From Serinus canaria (lineage: Eukaryota > Chordata > Aves > Passeriformes > Fringillidae), in contig NC_066328.1 of assembly GCF_022539315.1 (NCBI RefSeq), forward strand, positions 1,534,621 to 1,598,620: a stretch of 64,000 nt of DNA. Reading direction: 5' to 3'. The notes beneath the pieces are model-generated. The model was not told the DNA's origin and did no database searches. It worked only from the letters and a program-made list of their open reading frames with translations. Made by a program: the position numbers and the translations under genes. Shown here one piece after another: positions 44,640-55,142 of this stretch (position 1 is its first letter; each line of letters opens with the position of its first letter).

Positions 44640-44835
44640 TTACTGGGAGGGTGGGGAAAGGCTGCCCAGAGCAGCTGTGGCTGCCCCTGGATCCCTGGCA
44701 GTGCCCAAGGCCAGGCTGGACAGGGCTTGGAGCAGCCTGGGACAGTGGGAGGTGTCCCTGCCCATGGCAGGGGTGGAACAAGAGGAGCTTCAAGGTCCCT
44801 TCCAACCCAACCCTTCCATGATTCTGTGCCTCTGT
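44640..44835 (+). mobile_element. CR1 fragment in the CCDC78 3' UTR
   Basis: GGCTGCCCAGAGCAGCTGTG, CAGTGCCCAAGGCCAGGCTG and the terminal TCCCTTCCAACCCAACCC then CCATGATTCTGTG. It should be transcribed as part of the CCDC78 3' UTR. Confidence 0.85.
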
Positions 44836-45034
44836 GGTGGGAAAACCCCATTTTCCTGTGCGTTTGAGTGGAAAATGGAATATTATATTGACAAGCAGGG
44901 CCAAACTGATCCTGCACTGAGGTGAGCTGGAAAGGATGGCAGAGCAAAGCCAGGAGCAGAAGCTGCTCCAACTCCAGGACCATCCAGCACCTTAAAGACA
45001 AACCAAAAACCTCAGAGGTACAATCAACCAAAAC

Positions 45035-45063
45035 TTTATTTCTAAAACTTTAATTGAAATAAA
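45035..45063. terminator. Opposed poly(A) signals ending ANTKMT and CCDC78
   Basis: TTTATT at 45035-45040 is AATAAA on the minus strand, about 285 bases past the ANTKMT stop. AATAAA at 45058-45063 is on the plus strand, about 700 bases past the CCDC78 stop. Cleavage 10-30 bases beyond each signal would make the two mRNAs overlap by several tens of bases. Confidence 0.65.
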
Positions 45064-45321
45064 GCAGCAATCATCTAAAAAGAGGCACTGGAGTTTCATC
45101 CCTTAAATCCTGCATTAACCCCAGGATTTCTAGGTCTGATTTTTTCCTCTCTTGCTTTGCTCACACTCTGGAAAAATGAAGATCTGCCAACCCTGCAAGT
45201 CACCAGGAGAAATGCTGGCCAAGCACTTCTGTCCTGATCTGAGCCAAGGGCTGGAGTGCCTCTGACCCTTAATGCCAGGCTTAAGGAGGCTGCTGTTAAA
45301 CCGGGCTTAACGAGGCTGGGG

Positions 45322-47558
45322 TCAGACCTGGCTTTCCTGGGCCCTGCCCTGCACTTCTCTCCGCACCTCCTTGATGTCATAGGCCCAGACCTGGTCCAGC
45401 CCCTGGCCCAGGGTGCTGCTGGGGCTCCAGGAGGGGAAGGGGTAGCGGCCGGCCACCACCCGGGCGTCGTCGGGCAGTTCTGCCAGGAGCTTGGTGGCCA
45501 AGGGAGGCTTCTGGGGAGAGAGACACAGCCAGGGACAGGAGGCAGCATTAGGACAGTCACACAGTGGCAGTGCCACCAGGGACCGTGGGGCAGCTTCTGG
45601 GACATCAACCCCTCAAAGCAGAGGGCTGGAACTGGCCCTGGGTAAGGCTGGGACTTGGAGCAACAGGACAAGAGGAAAGGCCTCAAGAAGCACCAGGGGA
45701 GGTTCAGGTTGGATATTGGGAAAATTCCTTCATGGAAAGGGTGGTCAGGCACTGGCACAGCTGCCAGGGCAGTGTGCAATGCAGTGGCATCCATGCAAGG
45801 CTTTAACATGGATGTGGCACTTGGGGACATGGCTCGGTGCTGGAGGAATGGCAGGACTCCATCCCAGAGGGATTTTCCAACCTCCATGATTCCATAAATC
45901 CAAATGCTGTGCAACACCAAACCACTCAGCCACAGGGATGCCCACCTGGCCTTATTCCAGCCCAGATGCCCTCTGTTTCCCAAGACAAGCCCCCTGGAGC
46001 TGGCCCAGAAGAACTCAGGGTGTGAGGGGCTGACTCACCACGCTGGGGGCCAGGAACACGATCACGTTGTGGCAGTCAGAGAGATTCACCTTAAAACAGA
46101 GGGAAAAGGGGAATAACCAGCAGCAGGCAGAGCAGGAACAACTACTTGGGTGTCCAAACCTTGTGGGTGATCTTTGGAACTTTTCAGGGAACAAAGATGC
46201 CACAAAAGATGTGGGATGGGGAAGTGTGGGTGTGAAAGCAGCAGGTCTTGGGAAACACCTGCCTCCAGCACCATCCCAGACCCACATTCCCTGATGGATT
46301 CTCTCTGGTCGGGCTGCAAATACCTCATGGCAGCCTGAGAAGCTCATCTCTGCAGGTGAGCCTGTCAGCAGCACCCAGACCTCTCCTCAGAGCTGCTCCA
46401 AGCAGAACTGGCTGCCCCAGCTGGCACTCCCTGGAAAGGAGGATGGATTTCCACTTCCCAGGAGCAGTGTGGGATGGGGAAGGAGCAAGCAGCCATCAGC
46501 AAATCCATCCTGGAGAGGCAAACAGAGCTCTGGCCCTGCCCTGAGCACACCCAGACCCTCGGGCTGCTGTTACCTTCCACAGATCCTTCTTCAGGAAGGA
46601 GACCTTCCCGTGGTAGCCAGCCCTCCAGGCACGGTAGTTGGCCAGGCACAGCAGCCAGGGGTTGAGCTCATAGCCCAGGGCTGGCCTCAGCCCCTGCTTG
46701 TAAGCCTCGAGCACCTGCAGAGGGAGAGAGGGAGGGCTGAAAGCCAAATCAGCTCAGTGTTGAGTCTGGGGCAGGATTTGGGAGGGCAGGGGCTCCAGCC
46801 ACCCCATCCTGCTGGTCACAGGCACGGTCACCTCAGAGCTCAGCACCACCCATGCCCTCATCGCCACCCTGCTCCCTCCATGCATCTCCTGGGGCTGCCA
46901 AAGACCACCTATGGCCACCCTGGACCACCTAGGGCTGCCTAGAACCACCTGGGGCTGTCTAGAGCCACCTAGGATCATGCTGGGTCACCAAGGACCACCT
47001 AGGACAGCCTAGGGACACCCAGGACAATCTGGAACCCCCTACAGCTGTCTAAGACCATCGAGGACCCTCAGGGACCACCGGGGATGGTCCTGGGCCGAGG
47101 CCAGGATGGCCATCCAGAAGGCCAGCAGAAGCCAGGCAGCAGCAGGGTGGGGGTGTCCCCTGCACCCACCCTGGACACCCCAGACCCCCAGGACCCTTAC
47201 GAGCCGTCCATCTCCGGACCCCAGATCCACGGTCTTGCCGGCGCGGCCCCGCAGCAGCGCCAGGGTGTTGGCCACCTGCCGGGAGCTGGAGGGCTGGTAC
47301 GGCACCTGGGGGGCACAGCGGGTCAGCGGGGCCGGCGGGCGGGCCCGGGCCCGGGGCCGGGGGTGCCGGTACCTGCAGGCGCAGCGGGACGCGGCGGAAG
47401 CCGGGCATCAGCAGCACGGCCCAGGTGGCCCACACGGCCGCCCCGCTGGCCGCCGCCAGAGCCAGCAGCCCCCGGCCGCCCAGCGCGGCCCCGGGCCGGG
47501 CCCAGCTCGGCTCGCCCGGCTCGCCCGGCTCCCAGCCCGGATCCATGGCCGGATCCAT
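45322..47558 (-). CDS. ANTKMT: ANTKMT (FAM173A), mitochondrial lysine methyltransferase (five exons)
   Basis: S-adenosylmethionine-dependent methyltransferase that trimethylates a conserved lysine of the adenine nucleotide translocase at the mitochondrial membrane. Exons in transcript order: 47558-47373, 47305-47201, 46714-46574, 46089-46039, 45510-45322. Phases are all zero and the total is 672 nt, 223 aa. Features in order: a Pro/Gly/Glu-rich start, one hydrophobic segment at about 30-51 ([20 protein letters not shown]), the conserved [13 protein letters not shown], the SAM-binding motif VDLGSGDGR (88-96), [11 protein letters not shown] (about 112-122), FLAPSV and WAYDIKEV near the end. Two in-frame ATGs (47558 and 47546) are both possible; the first has a G at -3 and G at +4. 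CCDC78 on one side and METRN on the other match human neighbours. Intron 4 holds a CR1 on the opposite strand. Confidence 0.95.
45645..45900 (+). mobile_element. CR1 fragment in ANTKMT intron 4
   Basis: CAACAGGACAAGAGGAAAGG, AGGTTCAGGTTGGATATTGG, AAAATTCCTTCATGGAAAGG and GGATGTGGCACTTGGGGAC, a sense CR1 3' UTR of the older subfamily. It is antisense to ANTKMT. Confidence 0.8.
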
Positions 47559-47764
47559 GGCTGCCGGAAGGGGAGGGGAGCACGGCCGGGCGTCTTCCGC
47601 CGGGAGCGGCCCCGGGACAGCGGGGACACGGGCCGGGCACGGGAGGGACACAGGGACACGGCCCCGGCACAGCGAGGACACGGGCCGGGCACGGGTGGGA
47701 CACAGGGACACGGCCCCGGGGAATCCGGGAGGCTGCGGAGGGGCACAGCCGGGAGTAGAGTGTG

Positions 47765-47771
47765 CACAGGG

Positions 47772-47837
<66 letters not shown>

Positions 47838-48735
47838 TAACAGCTCTGTGTGTGTTTGTGTGAGATAACAGCTTTGTGTATGTGTGTGTGTTAACAGCTG
47901 TGTGTGTGGTAACATCTCAGTGTGTGTGTGAGAGAGAAAACAGCTGTCTGTGTGTGTGCGTGTGATAGCAACTCTGTGTGTGTGTGTGTGTGTGATAACA
48001 CCTGTGTCTGTGTGTGTTTGTGCAGGCTGTGCACAGCTGTTGTGTGCAAGGGTGTGCTGCTGTGTGCTGGGCATGTGTGTGTGCTGTGCCCAGTTTGCAC
48101 AGATGTTCAGTTGTGTGAGCTGTGAGGGATTCCAGCCCTGCCTGTGCAGCTGTGTGTGGCTGAGCACGGCTGTGTGCAGCGGTGAATCGTGGTTCAGCTG
48201 TGCACAGCCAGTTGTGCGTGGCTGTGTGTGTCTGTACTGTGACACACAGCTCTGTGTGGCTGTGCAGGGCTGTGCACACTCATCTGAAGGGTTCTGATGG
48301 CTGCACGTGGCCGTGCACAGACAAACAGGGCTGTGTGAAGCCGTGGCGTTGTTGTGCAGGGCTGTGACTGGCTGTGTGTGTGCCTGTGCACAGGTTTGTG
48401 CAGCTGAGCACGGTCCTGCAGGGCTGTTGCAGCTGTCCTGCTGTGCATGGATGAGCAAGGCTGTGTACATGGTGCCCAGCTGTGCACAACTGCCTCTGCA
48501 TGGCTGGGTGTGCACTGCCATGTGCAGCTGTGCCCAGATGTGTGCAGGTGTGCATGCCCCTGCACGGGTGTTGACACTCCTGCTCAGTGGTGCGTGCATT
48601 TGTGTGTGGTTCCTGCTTTTGTGCACAGTCCTGCATGGGGTGTGCATGGTGGGGTGCACTTGTGACCAGCTGTGCACAGATGTGTGTGGGGCTGTTGGGG
48701 AGCTGTGCACAGCTGTGTGAGGCTGTAGTGGCTGT
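47765..48735. repeat. (TG)n microsatellite and degenerate TGTG/GCTGTG repeats
   Basis: Pure TG dinucleotides from about 47775 to 47836 are followed by TGTGTG blocks separated by ATAACAGCTCTG-type spacers to about 48015. Loose GCTGTGTGCA and GCTGTGCACA repeats follow to about 48735. Long minus-strand frames (Thr-His and Ser-Gln rich) through it are artefacts. Confidence 0.9.
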
Positions 48736-48738
48736 AGG

Positions 48739-49075
48739 GCTGTGCACACCCATGTGGGACTGTTGGGGGTTGTTGGGGGCTGTGCACACCCATGTGGGGC
48801 TGTTGGGGGTTGTTGGAGGCTTTGCACATCCATGTGGGGCTGTTGGGGGTTGTTGGAGGCTGTGCACACCCATGTGGGGCTGTTGGGGGTTGTTGGAGGC
48901 TTTGCACACCCATGTGGGGCTGTTGGGGGTTGTTGGAGGCTTTGCACACCCATGTGGGGCTGTTGGGGGTTGTTGGAGGCTGTGCACACCCATGTGGGGC
49001 TGTTGGGGGTTGTTGGAGGCTGTGCACACCCATGTGGGGCTGTTGGGGGTTGTTGGGGGCTGTGCACACCCATGT
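48739..49075. repeat. 40-bp minisatellite A
   Basis: About eight tandem copies with an exact 40-base period. Each contains TGTGCACACCCATGTGGGGC or TTTGCACACC in the same place, then TGTTGGGGGTTGTTGGAG. Copies alternate CTGTGCAC and CTTTGCAC, which shows how the array expanded. Because 40 is not a multiple of three, all three frames stay open. Confidence 0.95.
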
Positions 49076-50640
49076 TGTTTGGGCCGTGCTGCCTCAGCCC
49101 GGGGCTTTCCAGCTACGAGGCAGCAGCGACTGTGGGAAAATTCCAGGCGTTGGGATGGGGGGCAGCTAGGCCCCACAGCCCCTGCCCACCCCCCCAAGCA
49201 GCCCAAACACAAGAACAACACCCGTCCAGAAGGGCACAAAGGGCCACAGCCCCCTGCCAGGACGGCCACATGTCACCGGGGATGCCCCTGCTGTCACCTC
49301 CCCCTGCTCTCTCCTCAGCCTGTGGGTCAGCATTTGTGGGGTGTGCTGGGGGTCCCCCTCCAGCCCCATATCGGGGTGTCCTCTGAGAGCCCGGGGGGTC
49401 TGGTGGCCCCATGTCCATGCCACAGGACCACCAACCTCATCAGGTGCCTCGGTGTCTGTGGGGCCATTCCCAGGGGAGAAGAGACCCCAGCCCCATCTTG
49501 GGAATGGCTTTGGGGTGCAGGGAAGCAGAACTGGGGAGTGGGATTCCCACTCCTCAGTGCTGGGCCCAGTCCCCCCCCGAGCTCCTTTTAGGGGAGCTGC
49601 CAAGGGCAGGAGGGTTCCTGCTCCCACCTCCCCTGATCTGTGGCAACCGAGATGCACACACAGCCACACACGTGTTCTACCCCCAGACACCCGGCTCAGG
49701 GCACTAACACCAGCCAGACCCCATTAATCACTTCACCCAGAGCAGCAGTGGGGGAGCTGAAGCCGTCCCCAAAACACATCCCGGGGCTGCTCCCTCCCCA
49801 GCCCCCCCAAAGGGCCGGCGTGGCCAAATCGGGGCTCACGGGGATCACCCCGATTTTCCGCTTTCTGCTCTTTCTTGCTGGCAGGTGGAGCTGCTTAAAG
49901 CAGAAAATCCCGGGAAATCGGAGCCGGGGAAAGCCGGGGGGCTGCAGAGGAGGAGGAGGAGGAGGAGGAGGAGGAGGAGGAGGAGGCGGAGGATGGTCCG
50001 TGGGGATGAGCCGCTCCTGGAGCCGCCCCAGCGCCCCTGCGGTGCTGCAGAGCGAATGAATTCAGGAGGAAATACCCACTCAGGGCTGAGCCTTCCTCTC
50101 CGAGCCCCTGGGATCGAGCAGGGGGTGGCCGGTCCCCTCCTGCCCTGCCCCGGGGTGCCCGCAGCATCTCGGAGCGCCGGGACGAGCAGGTGGCCGTGCG
50201 AGGGGACCGGGTGCGATGTGTCATTGGAGCCAAAGAGCTTTTAATCCTCCTCTTTCCAGGGCAGCTTCCCCCGCCGGGGCCGCGGCGGCTGCAAAGCGGC
50301 CCCGAGCGCCAGGAATTTGTCGCTATGTGCTGGGAACGCCGCTTCCCAGCAGCTGTCGGCAGCCGGACGCGGGGGACGGGGGTGAGGGGCCGAGGGGGCC
50401 CCGCTGCGCGCCGGCGTCGGCTCTAGCCCCAGCATCCCTCCTTGGCTTTGTCCGGGTCACAGGATGGGGCTGGAAGCAGAGCTGATCTTAGGATTTGGGG
50501 TGCAGCTCCCCAGGGGGTGGCAGCGTTTGTGGGGGGGGGGGGGTGTCCTCAGAGTTATCAGGATTTTGCTTCTCCTCTTGCCGAGGGATGTGGGGTGGAG
50601 CTTCCTCCGGTCCCAAGGTGCTCATCGTGACTCTCTGGGG
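49076..50640. other. Intergenic GC-rich sequence with a (GGA)n tract
   Basis: No gene was recognised. A (GGA)n run lies at about 49946-49986. A CpG-rich patch at about 50140-50430 could be a promoter-like island, but no exon with a known product adjoins it. Runs of G occur near 50529-50541. Confidence 0.45.
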
Positions 50641-51335
50641 CATCCTGGACCCCAGGGGCTTCATCCTTAGTTTTAAACTCCAGAAGCATCATCCTGACCC
50701 TACGGGGTACCCCTGAGCCCCAGATGTTTTATCCTGAGTTCATGGAGTTTCCCCTGGTCCCAGGGGCATCACCCAACCCTATGGGACACCCTCAAATCCT
50801 GGGACCTCATCCTGACCCTGTAGGGTATCCCTGAACGCCAGGGACATCACCCTGACCCTGCAGGGTATCCCTGAACCCCAGGGACATCACCCTGACCCTG
50901 TAGGGTATCCCTGAACCCCAGGGACATCACTCTGACCCTGCAGGGTATCCCTGAACGCCAGGGACATCACCCTGACCCTGTAGGGTATCCCTGAACCCCA
51001 GGGACATCACCCTGACCCTGCAGGGTATCCCTGAACCCCAGGGACATCACTCTGACCTGCAGGTATCCCTGAACCCCAGGGACATCACCCTGACCCTGCA
51101 GGGTATCCCTGAACCCCAGGGACATCACCCTGACCCTGTAGGGTATCCCTGAACCCCAGGGACATCACTCTGACCCTGCAGGGTATCCCTGAACGCCAGG
51201 GACATCACCCTGACCCTGTAGGGTATCCCTGAACGCCAGGGACATCACCCTGACCCTGTAGGGTATCCCTGAACCCCAGGGACATCACCCTGACCCTATT
51301 GGGGATTCCGGAACCCTAGGGACGTTAACCTGACC
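50640..51335. repeat. 40-bp minisatellite B
   Basis: About twelve copies of a 40-base unit containing CCCTGACCCTGCAGGGTATC and CCTGAACCCCAGGGACATCA from about 50815 to 51300, with more decayed copies on both sides. One unit near 51055 is shortened by two bases. Unit content is unrelated to array A. Confidence 0.95.
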
Positions 51336-53417
51336 CTACTGGGGATCTCAGGGCCACCCCTGTGCCCCACGGCAGCCCCTGAGCTGCGAGTGCTACCGGC
51401 AGGCTGGGCAGGGTGTCCCCACTCGGTGCTGGGGGCCGCAGGGAGGGCTGAGCGGGCCCGGCCGCCTCTGCGGCTCCCTTTGTGCCCCGCGATTCACACG
51501 TTCGGGCTTTTATCCGGCAGCCGGGAAGGAGGAGGGCGAAGGGAGCAGGAGGGGGGGGGGAGAAGGGCTGGAGGGGGGAAATGGCGGGAAACGGCGACTC
51601 CCTTTGTGTGACAGGGATGGGGACAGGGACGGGGGACACCCGGCAGTGCCACCGCTCCGTGTTGGGCCATCCCGATGTGAATGCCCACCCACAGCGTGAC
51701 TGAAGGGCTCCACAGCCCCCAGAAGGTTCTGGGTCTGGGCTGTGTGGATGTCTGGGTCCACAATGGGGCTGATCCCGCGGAATGGGGAGCCCCAGGCACG
51801 TCCCTGGGCACCGGGGGAGCTGCTTTGGGGCACTGATCTCCAAGGCTTCCCAAAGCCCACCCCGTGTGGGGTGGGCTGATGAGTGGGGGGGGCTTTTGGA
51901 GCAGTTCTGGCTGGATTGTCCCTGTGGTGGGCACCATGGCACCCACAGGCAGGGTCACCTTGCCCTGTCCTGTCAGGATGCTGCCACCCCCCTCACTGTG
52001 GTCACCCCTCTCCCAGGCCCTCCTGACCCCCCAGCTCCACTCTGTGTCCCCACCCCGCTCCCCTCGCCCCGCTGCCTCCCACCACATTTTCCATCCTGTG
52101 GAGGAAATATTCCCCGGGATGGAGTTTGTCTCATTGTGCTTTCACCCTTCATGGCCTTGCTCTGTGCCAAGAGGCCGGCCAGGAATCTGGCTGGGCCAGG
52201 GCTGGGCTCTGCTTTCGGGGAAATGCTGGGATGGCCGGTCCTGGAACGAGGGAGATCCCAGAGCTGTGGGATTCCCTCTGGCTCCCTGGAGCAACAGGGA
52301 AGGGCTGTGGGAGCCCACAGAGGGGGAACTGAGGCACGGGCTGCCTGGTTATCCCTGGGATGATCCCACAGGAAGTGTCAGTGCCCTGGCCAGGGCCCAG
52401 CACCGTGCGGTGACAGCCGCGGGAAGCGAGGGCGGGTGACCCAACCTGACAGGGGGCAGAGGGCACCAAAACCAGCCTAAAAACCTCTGTGCCAGCAAAC
52501 GAGCAGAGTTTCAGCCCTTTCCGCAGCAGCACACCGAGCTGCTCCGGCCAAATAAACAGATGGGAAGAAAAACAAGAGGTTTTGCTGCCGGGCAGAAAAG
52601 TGCCGGATGCCTCTCGCGTTAAAGCCCGGCATTTAGCCGGGAGGAATGTGCCGATTGCGGCGGGGTCGGAGCAGCCGTGATTTACCCCCGCGCACACAGA
52701 GGATGCCGTGGGCAGCACAATTCCCTCTGCACCTCATTTATTGCTTTTCCAGCTTCATTTTTCCTCCTCCGCTGGGTTTCCCACTCCTTCCCCCTTCCCC
52801 CTGCCTCGCTTGGCTCCAGCTTGCTGCCAAAATCCAGGGGGATGCTGGCATCCTCCAGTGCCCAGCGTGGAGATTCAGCCTCCCCAGGGCCAGATCCAGC
52901 CATCAGAGCCCAGACTGGCCCCAAAATGGGGCACTAAAAAGGATAAAATCAAAATATCCAAGTATAAAATTGGCAGTAAAGCATAAAGTAAGCAGCAAAC
53001 TCTCCTCAAGGGAAAACATGTGTTGTGTATCAAACCCACCAGGATCTTATCACAGCCAGATCATTCTATATACACACACATATAGATATTTATATTTAAT
53101 TATGCTCCAAAGTCCACAGCATTCTTTGGAAACTTTTTTTTTTGGCAAGGAAAAGCACATTGTGGTCAGCAGAGACACCGAACACTCAGCAGCAGTTCAT
53201 CCTGGCTTGTGATATTTGAAAGGGTGTTATTGAAAAAAAATTGGAAAGATTTTAAGTACAAGCAGACGTGGCAGGAGCTTTGCTTGAGAGGTTTGGGGGG
53301 CTTGAGAGGTTTGGTGGGGGCTCAGGGGCTGAGATTTCCTGTGCTGAGCTCTGTGGCATGACTGGTGAGGAGGAAAGGTCCCTGGCTGGGGGTGCTGTGC
53401 CCCATTCCCATGTCCAA
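51336..53417. other. Intergenic sequence between minisatellites
   Basis: No gene was recognised. An AT-rich stretch at about 52925-53260 (TATATACACACACATATAG, then ATATTTATATTTAATTATG) looks like distal 3' UTR or an old insert. It carries ATTAAA on the minus strand near 53095. 52460-52740 is repeat-free and contains TAAATAAACAG-type motifs. Confidence 0.35.
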
Positions 53418-53725
53418 TGTCTGGGGGGGGGGGGGGGCGGATCCAATGCCCCACTGCCATCTGGGTGCCCCATGTGCCATGTCTGGGGGGATCCAATGCC
53501 CCACTCCATCTGGGTGCCCCATGTGCCATGTCTGGGGGGATCCAATGCCCCACTCCATCTGGGTGCCCCATGTGCCATGTCTGGGGGGATCCAGTGCCCC
53601 ACTCCATCTGGGTGCCCCATGTGCCATGTCTGGGGGGATCCAATGCCCCACTCCATCTGGGTGCCCCATGTGCCATGTCTGGGGGGATCCAGTGCCCCAC
53701 TCCATCTGGGTGCCCCATGTGCCAT
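53418..53725. repeat. 49-bp minisatellite
   Basis: Six tandem copies with an exact 49-base period (starts near 53480, 53529, 53578, 53627 and 53676). Each contains GGGGGGATCCAATGCCCCAC and CATCTGGGTGCCCCATGTG. Some units read CCAGTGCC instead of CCAATGCC. The first unit has a run of about 16 G. Open frames on both strands are artefacts of the repeat. Confidence 0.95.
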
Positions 53726-55142
53726 CCCTGCCTGGGAGGCTCCTCTGCCCCATCCCCAGCTGAGGTTTCCTGGCTGGGGATTCCTGGTGTCCCTTCCCTG
53801 AGTGAGGGTTCTGTTCCCCATCCCCGTGCAGGATTCCCACGTCCCATCCCTGCCCAGAGGTCCCATCCCCCTCGGCATTCCCAGGGGAGCAGAGCCGGCG
53901 CTGGGGCCAGCGGGGGCAGCGGCGGGGTGGGAGCGGGCCGGGCTGGGATGCTGCCGCGGCACAATCGGGCACAGTGAGGCACAATGAGGCCTTGTGGCCG
54001 CTGGCTCTGACGAGAATCAGTCCTGACAGCGGCTCCACCAGCAGGGTCACCCACCCAGCACGGGGCCACGGGCCCCTGGTCCCTACACCCAAGGATACCC
54101 AGGGAGAGGGACCCCAAAGTGACCCATGCTGGGGATTGCTGGGGTACAGAATGTGCAAACAGCAATAAATCTCTCCATACAGAGAGATGTCCAAGTATTA
54201 GGGCTGTTTCCAGCCCCATGGGAGGCAGGGTCACAGCTGGAGCTGGCACAGAGGGGAGCAGGTGGCACACACTGCAGTGCCTGTCGGTGAACATCCAGCT
54301 CAGCTTGCTAAAAACAGGAGCCACACGCTACAAATACAGCTTAGTTTATAAAAAAGAAGTCACAAATTTGGTATCGTTATAACTTTAGTGCACATACGAT
54401 GCCCCCCCACCCCCACGGTCAAAAATTCCCCACGGCTGGCACAGCCTGCCCTGCTCACCCAGGGCTGCCAGGGACGGGTGGCACGGCCACCTCTCCCTGC
54501 TCCTGTGGCACCTTCCTGTGTCAGTGCTTTGGTCCTACCCTGACCGTGCCAAGGACACCTCTGCTCCCTGCGCCAGCCTTTCTCCCACCTCACCGCTCCC
54601 CTCACTCCCTTCAGCTTCTCTCCTCTTCCTCGGCATCCGCCCCGCAGCTCCTGCCCATGCCAGGGCCAGGCTCACCACTGCCTGCTCCCCCGTCCACCCC
54701 CAACCTTACAGATCCATCTCCTGGCCCTTCCGCTCCCTTCTGTGCCTACTGTGTCCCTGGACCGGCCACCACGGCCACCTGCCCCCGAGTCCTGACGGGG
54801 TCTAGGAGTCCGGCTGCCCCCCCGGTGCCAGACCCACTGTGCCCACAGCATCCCCTGAGCATGCAGCACCCTGGTCCCCTGGGAACCCCGACTCCATTCT
54901 GCTGCATCCCTCACCCAGGCAGCTCCCTGGGCCCCCTGGGAAAATCCCTTCCCTTCCAGCAGGATTTTCCCAGAACCCCCCAGCCCGCCGGTGAGTGCTG
55001 CCCCAGCCCGGCCCCGTGGTGAGGCCCGTGTGCTGCCCTCCCTCTGGGCACCGTCCCCATGGTGTCCCCAGGGATGCTCTCAGTGGCGGCAGGACCGTGG
55101 TCCCCCGGCGCCCGTGGGGCCGGGCTGCGCTCCCGGAGCCGC
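53726..55142 (-). other. METRN: METRN downstream region, probable 3' UTR
   Basis: This lies downstream of the METRN stop. No canonical minus-strand AATAAA was found between 54160 and 55142. A variant TATAAA in an AT-rich patch near 54345-54352 could end the transcript. That patch (54295-54400) is less GC-rich than its surroundings and free of repeats, as a 3' UTR end would be. This is inference only. Confidence 0.35.

Noticed and set aside
47049..49073. 674-codon minus-strand open frame
   Set aside because: It runs through the 40-bp minisatellite, the (TG)n repeat and then ANTKMT exon 1 in a wrong frame. The residues are repeat products (Thr-His, Pro-Gln-Asn).
50815..51320. CRISPR-like regular repeat array
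   Set aside because: Units are contiguous 40-bp tandem copies without unique spacers, in a eukaryotic genome. It is a minisatellite.
53227..54324. 365-codon minus-strand open frame
   Set aside because: Open only because the 49-bp repeat has no stop in any frame.
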